64,000 nucleotides of DNA from an uncultured Dehalococcoidia bacterium (GTDB taxonomy: Bacteria > Chloroflexota > Dehalococcoidia > Lucifugimonadales > UBA3495), in NCBI GenBank assembly GCA_958296385.1, contig OY282494.1:2748981-2812980 (forward strand), in the 5' to 3' direction. A program made the position numbers and the translations under genes. Position 1 is the first letter of the stretch; every line of letters starts with the position of its first letter. Shown here piece after piece: positions 34,906 through 43,159 of this stretch. Under the pieces are notes generated by a model. The model was not told the DNA's origin. It did not search any database and saw nothing but the letters and a program-made list of their open reading frames with translations.

Positions 34906-34908
34906 AGC

Positions 34909-35340
34909 TCAAATAATAACATCCGCCGCCCACGGATTGAGCACTCTGACGCCGCAATTGCGAAAATCGCTAACATTGCGGGTAGCTACGGCCATACCCT
35001 GCGCCCGGGCGATGGCCGCAATTTGGCAATCGGCCCGGTCAATAGGCCGGCCCAGCGCGCGACGGCTGGCGAATATATCAGCGTAAGCGCGGGCGGCGGC
35101 CCGGTCAAAAGGGAGAATACGGCCGGCAAAATAACCAAAGAGAAAATCCGCTCGCACAGTCAGGTCGTCGCGTCGCCGTCCCGCCGGCATAATAGCAAAG
35201 CCATAGCGCATTTCCGCCTCGGTTATGGCCGTGGTGAACAAGTCCGTAGCAACCTGACTGCGCCACCAGGCTCGCACCACCGGATGCGTTCGGGGGGAAA
35301 TTATTTCAGACGCCACGTTGGCATCGACAACTATCGCCAT
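34909..35340 (-). CDS. vapC: PIN-domain ribonuclease toxin, VapC/FitB type
   Basis: A 143-aa predicted RNA-cleaving toxin. PIN-domain acidic residues are visible: Asp6 in VVDANV, Glu in ITEAEMRYG (about 42), Asp in RPIDRADCQIAA (about 104) and Asp in TRNVSDF near 122. The pattern ITEAEMRYGFAIMP and RNVSDFRNCGVRVLNPW is that of the FitB subfamily. The ATG overlaps the antitoxin TGA by 1 bp, as usual for vapBC operons. Confidence 0.9.
   Translation of the reverse strand: MAIVVDANVASEIISPRTHPVVRAWWRSQVATDLFTTAITEAEMRYGFAIMPAGRRRDDLTVRADFLFGYFAGRILPFDRAAARAYADIFASRRALGRPIDRADCQIAAIARAQGMAVATRNVSDFRNCGVRVLNPWAADVII
34913..34918 (-). promoter_or_regulatory. -10 box of proS, leaderless spacing
   Basis: TATTAT on the minus strand ends 7 nt before the proS ATG (34905). 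There is no ribosome-binding sequence between them. This matches the spacing seen before the genes at 11045 and 44638. The box lies inside the last codons of vapC. Confidence 0.4.
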
Positions 35341-35858
35341 CAGTCAAGCCAGTAAAACCTTACCACGTGGTCCGGATGCTCGCTTCTGCGCCGGACTTCC
35401 ACCCCGACGTTCAGGTCTTTGAACAGATTGCTGATAGCCTCGCCCAAGTATCTCGGCTGGGGCAGGCAGGCCGGCTTGGACAGGGCGAAGCTCAGGACAT
35501 TCTGCGCATCCTGCGCCAGCGAACATTCGCTGACTAACGCCCGGCTGCGCAACCCTTCGGCAAACTCGTCGCCAAGGCTGATTACCCTGGCGGCGTTCTC
35601 CTCCTCGTCATCTCCGAAAACAGCCTGTACCGAACTGTACGGCATATAATCGACATCCGTAATACCGAGGTCTGCGGCGCGCTCGTGGATGCCCGCGTTC
35701 GTCTTTTCCGGCGGTGGCAATTCCATACCATGCTCCACCAGGGCAAAGCGCAGGACGCTCAGCGCCTCTTCCTCAATAGAACATTCGTTGCCGGCCGCCC
35801 GGGCCCGCAGACGCACCGCCGTCTCGTTGTCAAGGTCGTACAAGTTCAGCCTTATCAT
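35340..35858 (-). CDS. FitA/VapB-like antitoxin, internally duplicated
   Basis: A 172-aa antitoxin, about twice the usual FitA size. Two segments share the ribbon-helix-helix pattern: residues ~3-40 (LNLYDLDNETAVRLRARAAG, then IEEEALSVLRFAL) and ~92-130 (VISLGDEFAEGLRSRALVSE, then LAQDAQNVLSFAL). The C-terminal tail probably wraps around the PIN toxin. GGAGGT lies 5 nt before the ATG. A single chain may replace the usual homodimer on DNA. It is the first gene of the pair and is probably autoregulated through the palindrome upstream. Confidence 0.8.
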   Translation of the reverse strand: MIRLNLYDLDNETAVRLRARAAGNECSIEEEALSVLRFALVEHGMELPPPEKTNAGIHERAADLGITDVDYMPYSSVQAVFGDDEEENAARVISLGDEFAEGLRSRALVSECSLAQDAQNVLSFALSKPACLPQPRYLGEAISNLFKDLNVGVEVRRRSEHPDHVVRFYWLD

Positions 35859-35886
35859 AAGCCACCTCCGGCGGCAGGATAGGCAA

Positions 35887-35913
35887 AGTATAGCACGACG
35901 GCATCGCCGTCAA
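35887..35913 (-). promoter_or_regulatory. Promoter and operator of the antitoxin-toxin operon
   Basis: On the minus strand TTGACG (35913-35908) and TATACT (35892-35887) are 15 bp apart, somewhat short of the optimum. The space between them is a perfect inverted repeat, GACGGC-ATC-GCCGTC (35897-35911), which also covers part of the -35 box. This is where an antitoxin would bind to repress its own operon. Confidence 0.6.
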
Positions 35914-35926
35914 AGACGGGCAACGG

Positions 35927-37765
35927 CTAGGGAACTACAAACTCCGCTTGCCAAGTGTTGCCCTCGTCGGGTACGTACTGCCCGGTGCTTATGCTGCTGA
36001 TGGCGTAGTCCGGCAGCCGTATGGTTGCCATGCACCGGCCGTCGCGCATCGCGCCTGCCCACCGAAAATCCAGGTTGTCAAACCCATATTGGCGACGCTC
36101 TCCGGGCAAGTCGTCCAAGTTGGCGGGAGTCAGATGCAGAAAGAACACATCCTCCGTGTCCGCCGGTTCGCACGTCTCCTTAACATAGGTCAATTCGCTG
36201 CCAACAAGATACACGTCAAAAGTGGCGCGGACGACCGGCCCGCCGGACGTGCCCATCGTGATGGAACGGTACTTCTCCTCAAATTCGTCTGCTTCGTCAC
36301 CGGCATTAATTAAAATGGGAAACCGCGAACTCCACTCCGCCGTCCAAATGTTGCCCAAGTCGGGTACGAACTGCCCGGTGCGGATGCTGCTGATTGTATA
36401 GTCCGGCAGCCCTATGGTTGCCAGACACCGGCCATCGTGCCGTTCGCCGGCCCAGTCAAAGTCCAGGTTGTCAAACCCATATTCGCGACGCTCTCCGGAC
36501 AGGTCAGCCACGTTGGCGGGAATCAGATGCAGAAAGAATCTGACCTCCGTATTCGGCCGGTCGCACGGCTCCTTAACGTAGGTCAATTCGTTGCCGATAA
36601 GATACGCGTCAAAAATGGCCCGGACGACCGGCTCGCCGGCCGTGCCCGTCATGATTGAACGGTATCTTTCCTCAAAGTCGGCCGCTTCGGCCCGGCCCAT
36701 AAAATACTGCAAAAGCGCCAACCCGATACTGCATAAAATTATCAAAGCGCACATCATCAACCAGGGTTCCCACAGTCCCCTCCTGGCCAGCCGGGCTCTC
36801 ACAAAGTTCGGGCTATCATTCCTGGTGGTGGTGGATTCCCGTCCCCCCGGCAGTTTTATGCCCTTGACTAGCGCATCAATCCGGCGGCGCGCCGGGGCCT
36901 GCGCCAGCAGCAGCTCCAGAGCGTAACAAATGCAGACGATGGCGAGTAGGTATTCCCCAACCTCAGGCTGCCTGCTCGACTGAATGGGGTTGTACTTGTG
37001 TACATACGCGGTGGCCAGGAGGAGTCCCATTGTTGTAACGACGGTGCCACTGAATTGTTTGGCTTGCCTGAAAAGCAGAGCGTAGATGACAAGGAGTATT
37101 ATCAGATTGCTCCCTTGGCTGAAATTAAAGTCCAAGCTGAAAATAGAATCCAAAAGGTGCGGTGGGCGGCTTGGAATAACATAGTAGGCCATTGCTGTCA
37201 AGAAGCCCAGCGTCAGCAGAATTGACGGCAGTGGGATCCCATAGAGCGCATCTTTCCGGCAACAGATAGCGGCGCAAGACATTGTACACAGCAACAGTGC
37301 CAAAATCCTGACGACCGCATTCGCTATAGGCGTTACGATGTTGTGAGCATTGAATTCGCCATGATCATTCAAGCCCATCAAAAAATCGGGCGTTCCAAAC
37401 CCAAGTATGCGCTGCCCCCAGCTGATTTCCTCGCCGGCGGCGAACAGAAACGCAATCCCGGCCAGAATATAGACGCTGCGCCGGACCAGACTCCGCTCCG
37501 ACAGAGCCGTGACGAGCAGCAACAGGCCCGTCATAAAAAACAGGATTGCGGTCAGATACTCTGCCCAGCCGTCTTCCCGTGCCAGCACACGATAAAGTTG
37601 CACGTCAACGGCAGCCAGACAGCCAAAGGCAAATACGTTCAGGCACAGAAACAGCCACCCAAAGACGGCAACCCTGCTTTCCAAACCCCTTTTCTCGGTG
37701 GGTGGGTAGTTATCAGATTGGATACCGGGAGCATCCTCCGGTTCGGTTTGTGCTGACGCCGCCAT
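35927..37765 (-). CDS. Multi-pass membrane protein with EEISWGQR motif and two C-terminal repeat domains (copy A)
   Basis: A 612-aa protein of unknown function. Residues ~40-350 form about nine helices with the motif AAGEEISWGQRILGFGTP (about 115-132) and GEFNAHNI, known to me from uncharacterised bacterial membrane proteins. After a last helix (~340-365) come two copies of a ~115-residue domain, each with FDxYLxGxELTYVKE, C, FFLHLxPAN, YGFDNLDF, RC(L/M)ATI, LPDY(T/A)ISSI and TGQ(F/Y)VPD. The same domain ends the glycosyltransferase at 48.2-50.2 kb. The start at 37765 has AAAGGA upstream. It is the tandem paralogue of the next gene and somewhat less GC-rich than its neighbours. Confidence 0.8.
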   Translation of the reverse strand: MAASAQTEPEDAPGIQSDNYPPTEKRGLESRVAVFGWLFLCLNVFAFGCLAAVDVQLYRVLAREDGWAEYLTAILFFMTGLLLLVTALSERSLVRRSVYILAGIAFLFAAGEEISWGQRILGFGTPDFLMGLNDHGEFNAHNIVTPIANAVVRILALLLCTMSCAAICCRKDALYGIPLPSILLTLGFLTAMAYYVIPSRPPHLLDSIFSLDFNFSQGSNLIILLVIYALLFRQAKQFSGTVVTTMGLLLATAYVHKYNPIQSSRQPEVGEYLLAIVCICYALELLLAQAPARRRIDALVKGIKLPGGRESTTTRNDSPNFVRARLARRGLWEPWLMMCALIILCSIGLALLQYFMGRAEAADFEERYRSIMTGTAGEPVVRAIFDAYLIGNELTYVKEPCDRPNTEVRFFLHLIPANVADLSGERREYGFDNLDFDWAGERHDGRCLATIGLPDYTISSIRTGQFVPDLGNIWTAEWSSRFPILINAGDEADEFEEKYRSITMGTSGGPVVRATFDVYLVGSELTYVKETCEPADTEDVFFLHLTPANLDDLPGERRQYGFDNLDFRWAGAMRDGRCMATIRLPDYAISSISTGQYVPDEGNTWQAEFVVP

Positions 37766-37773
37766 TGTATCCT

Positions 37774-37841
37774 TTACCCCATCGGGTTGACGCCGGTCAT
37801 TCCGAGCCGATATTGGCCCAGGTTGTCGTAGGCGCAAGGGG
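37774..37841 (-). pseudogene. Duplicated 3' end of the acyl-CoA dehydrogenase gene
   Basis: About 68 bp upstream of copy A match, with few changes, the last ~68 bp of the acyl-CoA dehydrogenase gene (39736-39802), including its stop and the gap to the next start. The match ends abruptly at GTCGTAGGCGC. The remnant marks the left breakpoint of a ~1.96-kb tandem duplication that carried the membrane-protein gene plus this fragment. Confidence 0.85.
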
Positions 37842-37891
37842 GCTAGATTATAGCACGACGGGCTGGCCTTGCCGGCAAAGATGGGCCATGG

Positions 37892-39727
37892 CTAGGGAAC
37901 CGCAAACTCAGCGTTCCAAATCTGTCCCTCATCCGGGACGTACTGCCCGGTGCGGATGCTGCTGATAGCGTAACCCGGTAGCCGTATAGTTGCCATACAC
38001 CGGCCGTAGCGTATCGCGCCTGCCCACCGAAAATCCAGGTTGTCAAACCCATATTGGCGACGCTCGCCGGGCAAGTCGTCCACGTTGGCGGGAGTCAGAT
38101 GCAGAAAGAACACATCCTCCGTGTCCGCCGATTCGCACGGATTCTTAACGTAGGTCAATTCGCTGCCAATCAGATACACGTCAAAAGTGGCCCGGACGAC
38201 CGGCTCGCCGGCCATGCCCGTCGTGATTGAACGGTACTTTTCCTCAAATTCATCATTGGAAACCGCGAACTCCGCTGTCCAAATGTTGCCACCGTCGCGT
38301 ACGAACTGCCCGGTGCGGATGCTGCTGATGGCGTAGTCCGGCAGCGGTATGGTTGCCATGCACCGGCCATCGCTCATCGCGCCGTACAATTTCCATCTAA
38401 AGTCCCGGTTGTCAAACCCATATTCGCGACTATATTCGGGCTGGTCATCCCTGTTGGCAGGAATCAGATGCAGAAAGAATGTGTCCTCCGTATTCGCCCG
38501 GTCGCACGGCTCCTTAAAATAGGTCAATTCGTTACCTATAAGATACGCGTCAAAAATGGCCCGGACGACCGGCTCGCCGGCCGCGCCCGTCGTGATTGAA
38601 CGGTATCTTTCCTCAAAGTCGGCGGCTTCGGCTCGGGCGTCAAAATACTGCCAGAACATCAGCCCGGTACTGCATACGATTGCCAAAGCGCACACTGTCA
38701 GCCAGGGTTCCCGCAGTCCTTTTCCGATTCTGGCCGGCACAGCTTTTGCCAAGTTCGGGCTATCATTGCTGACAGCGGCGGATTGCCGTCGCTCTCGCAG
38801 ATTCAGGCCCGCGACTAGTAAATCAATCCGGCGGCGCGCCGGAGCCTGCGCCAACAGCAGCTCCAAAGCATAGCAAAGGCCGAGGATGCCGAGCAGATAT
38901 TCCACTACTTCAGGCTGTTGCCCGGTACCGCTGCTCCTGTTCACAACCCAGCTAGCCAGTAAAATTGCCGCTGTTGCAACGACGGCGCCACTGCACCGTT
39001 TGGATTGCCCGGAAAGCAGAGCCCAAATAACAAAGAGCAGCAGCAGGTTTCTCCCTCTTGCGAAAATAAAGTCGCTGTTAAAAAGAAAACTATAGTCTAA
39101 CTCGCCGAACCCCCTCGTATTGTAAGCTACCGACGCCAGGAAACCGAACACCAGCAGGATGGATGGCAGCGGAATCCCGACCAGCGTATCCTTCCGGCAG
39201 AAAAAGGCGGCACAAGTCACTGTACACAACAACAGTGCCAAATTCCTGACGACCACATTTACTGTATATGATTCGATGTTGTGAGCATTGAATTCGCCCT
39301 GTTCATTCCAGCCCAGCAAAAAATCGGGCGTTCCAAACCCAAGTATGCGCTGCCCCCAGCTGATTTCCTCGCCGGCGACGAACAGCAGCGCAATACCCCC
39401 CAGGATATAGACGCCGCGCCGGAATAAACTCCGTTCCAGCCGGGCCGTAACGAACAGCAACGGGGCCGCCAGCAGAAACCAGACTGCGGTGAGATACTCG
39501 ATCCAATAGTCTTCCCGCAGCAGCTCATCGTAGCGGTACGGGTCCGCAACGGCAAGGCAGCTCACGCCAAATACGTTCAGGCATAAAAAAAGCAAGCCAA
39601 AGACGGCAACCCTGCTTTCCAGACCCCTTTTCTCGGGGGGGGGGGGGGGGGGGGGGGGGGGTAGGACTACATTATCAGGTTGGACACCGGGAGCATCCTC
39701 CGGTTCGGTTTGTGCTGCCGCCGCCAT
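37892..39727 (-). CDS. Multi-pass membrane protein with EEISWGQR motif and two C-terminal repeat domains (copy B)
   Basis: A 611-aa paralogue of copy A with the same plan: N-terminal polar tail, about nine helices with AGEEISWGQRILGFGTP, a late helix, and two ~115-residue repeat domains (FDAYLIGNELTYFKEPC and FDVYLIGSELTYVKNPC). The ATG at 39727 lies 8 bp after the acyl-CoA dehydrogenase stop, with AAAGGA upstream. After about 22 codons the frame runs through 27 consecutive C residues (nine Pro codons), absent from copy A, which reads PPT there. Any length change not divisible by three would truncate the protein at about residue 35. Confidence 0.8.
   Translation of the reverse strand: MAAAAQTEPEDAPGVQPDNVVLPPPPPPPPPEKRGLESRVAVFGLLFLCLNVFGVSCLAVADPYRYDELLREDYWIEYLTAVWFLLAAPLLFVTARLERSLFRRGVYILGGIALLFVAGEEISWGQRILGFGTPDFLLGWNEQGEFNAHNIESYTVNVVVRNLALLLCTVTCAAFFCRKDTLVGIPLPSILLVFGFLASVAYNTRGFGELDYSFLFNSDFIFARGRNLLLLFVIWALLSGQSKRCSGAVVATAAILLASWVVNRSSGTGQQPEVVEYLLGILGLCYALELLLAQAPARRRIDLLVAGLNLRERRQSAAVSNDSPNLAKAVPARIGKGLREPWLTVCALAIVCSTGLMFWQYFDARAEAADFEERYRSITTGAAGEPVVRAIFDAYLIGNELTYFKEPCDRANTEDTFFLHLIPANRDDQPEYSREYGFDNRDFRWKLYGAMSDGRCMATIPLPDYAISSIRTGQFVRDGGNIWTAEFAVSNDEFEEKYRSITTGMAGEPVVRATFDVYLIGSELTYVKNPCESADTEDVFFLHLTPANVDDLPGERRQYGFDNLDFRWAGAIRYGRCMATIRLPGYAISSIRTGQYVPDEGQIWNAEFAVP
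39635..39661. repeat. 27-bp poly-G/poly-C homopolymer tract inside a gene
   Basis: Twenty-seven consecutive G on the plus strand (C on the coding strand) lie in frame near the 5' end of copy B. The paralogous position in copy A is interrupted (GGTGGGTGGG). Tracts like this change length by slippage in phase-variable genes. Sequencing or assembly error in the homopolymer is an alternative. Confidence 0.9.
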
Positions 39728-39735
39728 CGTATCCT

Positions 39736-40974
39736 TTACCCCATCGGGTTGACGCCGGTCATCCCCAGCCGGTATTGGCCCAGGTTGTCGTAGGCGCTGG
39801 TGTTGACCATGAAGTGCTGCGCGGCGGCGTTGATGTCCCGCAGGCATCGCTGCAACACCCGGTCGTTGTAGATGGCGTTGCCGCCGCCGTAGCGAAAGGC
39901 CGTCGTCGTCACCTGGCACGCCACGTCGGTAGCGTAGGCGCAGGCCCCTCGCAGCCGCAGTTGACGCTCCAAATCGGGGCGTTCGTGGCGCAAGCAAAAC
40001 TCCCAGGCATCCTCCAACGCCTCCCGGCACAGGGCGCGGGCGGCCCGCAGCTGCTGGTCGCACTTGCCCAGGTCGTGCTGCAACGCGCCCCGTTGCGCAA
40101 TCGGCGAAGTCAGATACCCCCGCTGGTAAGACCCGGCCTGCAACGCGATTTCGTCCAGCGCGCGGCGAGCCACCCCCAGGGCAAAAGCGGCGTGGTCGGT
40201 AGTGACGAAACCCGGCCGCCCCAGCCAGAACAGCGCCCCGCCGCGCTTGGGGACGGCAGTAAGCAGGTCAAAAGCGAACTCAGCGGGCAGAAAGTAGTCG
40301 TCAAGGACAAAATCCCGGCTGCCGGTGCCTTTCAGCCCCATCACCTGCCAGTTGTCCAAAAACCGCACGTCGGCAACCGGCGCAGTCAGCACCATATGCT
40401 CCGGCCCCGGCTCCCCATCCCGGACAATGCGAAAACCGGCCAGAATCCAGGATGAATGTCCGGAACCGCTGGCAAAAGGCCAACGCCCGCTGATACGCCA
40501 GCCGCCATCCACCGGCGTAGCCAGCCCCCGGGGAATCACCGCGCCCGACATGATGGGCAGACGGCCGCCGGCGAATATCTCAGCGACGGCACAATCAGGC
40601 AGAAACGCCCCACTCCAGGCGGTGCTGGTGCCGTTGATAAAAGCGCACCAACCCGCCGACGGATTGACGTAGCAAAGTTCGTCAACCAGTTCCAGATACA
40701 GCAGCGGGTCAACCTCCGGCCCGCCCAACTCCCGCGGCGCTTTCAGCGACAGCAAACCCTCCCGGTACAAGGCAACCACCGACGGCCAGGCCAGCGTCCC
40801 ACCCGCATCATTAGCCTCAGCATCCCCCTCCAGCACAGGCCGGACACGCCCAACAGCATCCAGCAAACACCGCCGCAAAGCATCCCGCTCCGCCGGCAGC
40901 AACGGAATACCGCCCGATTCCAAAGCGGCAACGTCAAAAGGAGCAATGCTTTCAGGAGCACTAACAGTCGTCAT
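39736..40974 (-). CDS. Acyl-CoA dehydrogenase-fold flavoenzyme
   Basis: A 412-aa member of the acyl-CoA dehydrogenase/flavin-dependent monooxygenase superfamily. The N-terminal helical domain (PRELGGPEVDPLLYLELVDE) leads to the middle beta domain (GAVIPRGLATPVDGGWRISG, WPFASGSGHSSWILAG, GLKGTGSRDFVLDDYFLP) and a C-terminal helical bundle containing YGGGNAIYNDRVLQRCLRD. The set G.W.aSG and W.v.GlrGTGS is typical of group D monooxygenase relatives (HpaB/IacA/DszC type) as much as of true dehydrogenases, so the reaction is open. It overlaps the small upstream gene by 4 bp and is followed after 8 bp by copy B. Confidence 0.85.
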   Translation of the reverse strand: MTTVSAPESIAPFDVAALESGGIPLLPAERDALRRCLLDAVGRVRPVLEGDAEANDAGGTLAWPSVVALYREGLLSLKAPRELGGPEVDPLLYLELVDELCYVNPSAGWCAFINGTSTAWSGAFLPDCAVAEIFAGGRLPIMSGAVIPRGLATPVDGGWRISGRWPFASGSGHSSWILAGFRIVRDGEPGPEHMVLTAPVADVRFLDNWQVMGLKGTGSRDFVLDDYFLPAEFAFDLLTAVPKRGGALFWLGRPGFVTTDHAAFALGVARRALDEIALQAGSYQRGYLTSPIAQRGALQHDLGKCDQQLRAARALCREALEDAWEFCLRHERPDLERQLRLRGACAYATDVACQVTTTAFRYGGGNAIYNDRVLQRCLRDINAAAQHFMVNTSAYDNLGQYRLGMTGVNPMG

Positions 40975-41174
40975 ACGGCAGCCTCGTTGCGTTTCAGCCT
41001 CTCGATTTCATCGTCGGCAATGCCCAACTGCTCCCGCAATATCCGCAAAGCAATACGACGATCCTCAGCGTTGCCGCCGAGCAGTTCAATCGCAGTCTGA
41101 TACCGCAGCCGGGCAAACTCCGGGTCGCGCGCCGCGCGGCCTTTCACATAATCGTCAAATCTGATTAGCGACAT
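40971..41174 (-). CDS. Small helical protein, regulator-like
   Basis: A 67-aa protein from the ATG at 41174, chosen because AGGA lies just upstream; longer frames start in poor context. SLIRFDDYVKGRAARDPEFARLRYQ resembles the leading helix of XRE-type antitoxins (FdDyl...l.DPEFA..Y), and the rest is helical (AIELLGG, RRIALRILREQLGIADDEI). The usual helix-turn-helix part is shortened. Its stop overlaps the start of the acyl-CoA dehydrogenase-like gene (ATGA). Confidence 0.6.
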   Translation of the reverse strand: MSLIRFDDYVKGRAARDPEFARLRYQTAIELLGGNAEDRRIALRILREQLGIADDEIERLKRNEAAV

Positions 41175-41274
41175 CGTTCCTGCCCCCTTATCCATAGCGT
41201 TCGCGCAGACGCCTTGCGTTGGCAAAAGGAACAACCCTTTCCGATATAGTAATAGTCGTCATACAGCAGCCTCT

Positions 41275-41637
41275 TCATCTCAAAGCCTCTATAATTCTCA
41301 CCACGCCGTAGCTGGCAATAACCGGGCCGATGACATACGTGAACCACTTAACGTACCTCTCAAACACCGAACCCAGTTCCAAGCGCTCACGGTTGGGACT
41401 TGGCGGGTTAACGTTAAAAAAGAGGTCCTGAACCAGCGTCGCCACTGCCGCGGCAGTTAGAATAGCGCCAACCAGCATAACGATGGTGATGGTCAGGCTT
41501 CCTGTTAGGCCGCCTCGCTGCTGCTCGGCGGCGGTTAGCAGCACGATGACAAAGACAACTACCGCTACCAGGGACAGTGCCACGTAAAGGAATATCAGAC
41601 TTCGCAAAATCCTCCCCGGAAATCCCCGAATTCTCAT
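41275..41637 (-). CDS. Small membrane protein, three helices
   Basis: A 120-aa protein with helices at about 12-36, 47-70 and 98-118 and a polar loop containing NPPSPNRERLELG. No motif recognised. The ATG overlaps the stop of the upstream 79-aa membrane protein by 4 bp, so the two are made together and may interact. Confidence 0.7.
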   Translation of the reverse strand: MRIRGFPGRILRSLIFLYVALSLVAVVVFVIVLLTAAEQQRGGLTGSLTITIVMLVGAILTAAAVATLVQDLFFNVNPPSPNRERLELGSVFERYVKWFTYVIGPVIASYGVVRIIEALR

Positions 41638-41873
41638 GGCGCAACTTCCTCATCTTCGGATGTCCGGTCGCTGCTCGGTCTGGGGTACAAAAACGATACC
41701 AGAATCGGAGCCGTGAGAGCTGCAATCGCCCCCGACCACAGCATCACCCCCAGGCTGTCCATGCCGAGAGTCTTGCCGCTGCCCAGCACTCCATATTCGG
41801 ACAAAGCGGCAAACAGGGCTAGCATGAGGGACAATAGATAAACCATTCGCACGATAAAAACAGCAGTCCCCAT
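41634..41873 (-). CDS. Small membrane protein, two helices
   Basis: A 79-aa protein with helices at about 5-27 and 40-62, ending in an acidic tail (SSDRTSEDEEVAP). The strong ribosome site AAAGGAGG lies 6 nt before the ATG. First gene of a two-gene membrane-protein operon; function unknown. Confidence 0.7.
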   Translation of the reverse strand: MGTAVFIVRMVYLLSLMLALFAALSEYGVLGSGKTLGMDSLGVMLWSGAIAALTAPILVSFLYPRPSSDRTSEDEEVAP

Positions 41874-41909
41874 TTTGCGCCTCCTTTCGTTCCGCCTGCT
41901 TCCATTCTA

Positions 41910-43055
41910 TCAGCCCGTCGCCGGCGCCGGCGTGTTCTCAATCTCCTCCATCAGCGCGGTCAGCATTTCCGCCTCCGGCACTACCCGCACTTTTTCGCCT
42001 TTGCGGAATATAATCGCCCGGCCGGCGCCGGCGGCGATGCCTACGTCGGCGTCTTTGGCCTCGCCGGGGCCGTTCACCTCGCAGCCCATCACGGCCACCT
42101 TGATGTTCTTGTCGCTGCGTTTCAGCAGCGCGTCCACGTCGTTGGCCAGTTTCACCACGTCCACGTCGGCGCGGCCGCAGCTGGGGCAGGCTACCAGGGT
42201 GGTGCCTTTGTCCCGCAGGTTCAGCGACTTCAGAATCTCGTAGCCTGCGGTAACTTCCTCCACGCTGTCCCCGCTCAGCGATACCCGGATAGTATCTCCG
42301 ATACCCTCGTAGAGCAGCACGCCCAGGCCCACGGCGGTGCGGATGGAACCCGATTGCACCGTGCCGGCCTCAGTAATGCCCAGATGCAGCGGGTACGGCG
42401 TCATCTCCGACAGCCGGCGATACGCCTCAACCGTAGTCGGCACATCAAACGCCTTCATCGAAATCTTGATTTGGTCAAAATCCTGCGCCTCCAGCAGGCT
42501 GATTTCCCACAGGGCGGTGGCCACCATATGGTCAACCACGCTGTAATCGCCCGATTGCGCCTCGCCGGCTTTGGGCAGCCGGTTCACCAGGTCCATGTGC
42601 CGGGAGAACCCCCGCGTCTGGCCGATGCCGCCCACCGGGGGCAGGCTGCCAAAGTTGACGCCGATGCGGATGGGAATATCCCGTTCCTGCGCCGCCTTGA
42701 CTACCTCCCGCACCTGGTCGGCGTTGCGCAGGTTGCCCGGATTCAGACGCAGGCAATCCACCCCGCCGGCGGCACATTCCAGTGCCAGCTGATAATGAAA
42801 GTGGATGTCGGCGATCAGCGGAATCCGAATCCGCTTTTTGATTTCCGCCATCGCTTTGGCGGCCTCCATGTCCGGCACTGCCGAGCGGATTATCTCGCAG
42901 CCCGCCTCCTCCAGCTCGTGAATCTGCCGCACGGTAGCCGGCACGTCCCGCGTGTCGGTCTTGGTCATCGACTGCACGGTCACGTCGGCGCCGCCGCCAA
43001 CTTTCACGCCGCCAACGTACACGGGCTTGGTAACTCGCCGTTTCGTAGTAGTCAT
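41910..43055 (-). CDS. ispG: 4-hydroxy-3-methylbut-2-en-1-yl diphosphate synthase
   Basis: Penultimate-step enzyme of the MEP isoprenoid pathway (a 4Fe-4S enzyme converting MEcPP to HMBPP). 381 aa, the short bacterial form. Visible: VGGGADVTVQSMTKTDTRDV at the N-terminus, the TIM-barrel segments IPLIADIHFHYQLAL and LRLNPGN, and the cluster ligands in ACPSCGRADVD (two Cys) and VMGCEVNGPGEAKDADVGI (third Cys with the following Glu). The start at 43055 (MTTTKRR) fits homologues; the upstream frame extension does not. Confidence 0.97.
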   Translation of the reverse strand: MTTTKRRVTKPVYVGGVKVGGGADVTVQSMTKTDTRDVPATVRQIHELEEAGCEIIRSAVPDMEAAKAMAEIKKRIRIPLIADIHFHYQLALECAAGGVDCLRLNPGNLRNADQVREVVKAAQERDIPIRIGVNFGSLPPVGGIGQTRGFSRHMDLVNRLPKAGEAQSGDYSVVDHMVATALWEISLLEAQDFDQIKISMKAFDVPTTVEAYRRLSEMTPYPLHLGITEAGTVQSGSIRTAVGLGVLLYEGIGDTIRVSLSGDSVEEVTAGYEILKSLNLRDKGTTLVACPSCGRADVDVVKLANDVDALLKRSDKNIKVAVMGCEVNGPGEAKDADVGIAAGAGRAIIFRKGEKVRVVPEAEMLTALMEEIENTPAPATG

Positions 43056-43159
43056 CGCAACACCGCCGCTTACAGGTATGGATTGTGTGGGAAAACGGGC
43101 AACCCGATGGGCAAAATAACGGCACAATCATACACGACACCGCCGGCGGGCCGCTACCG

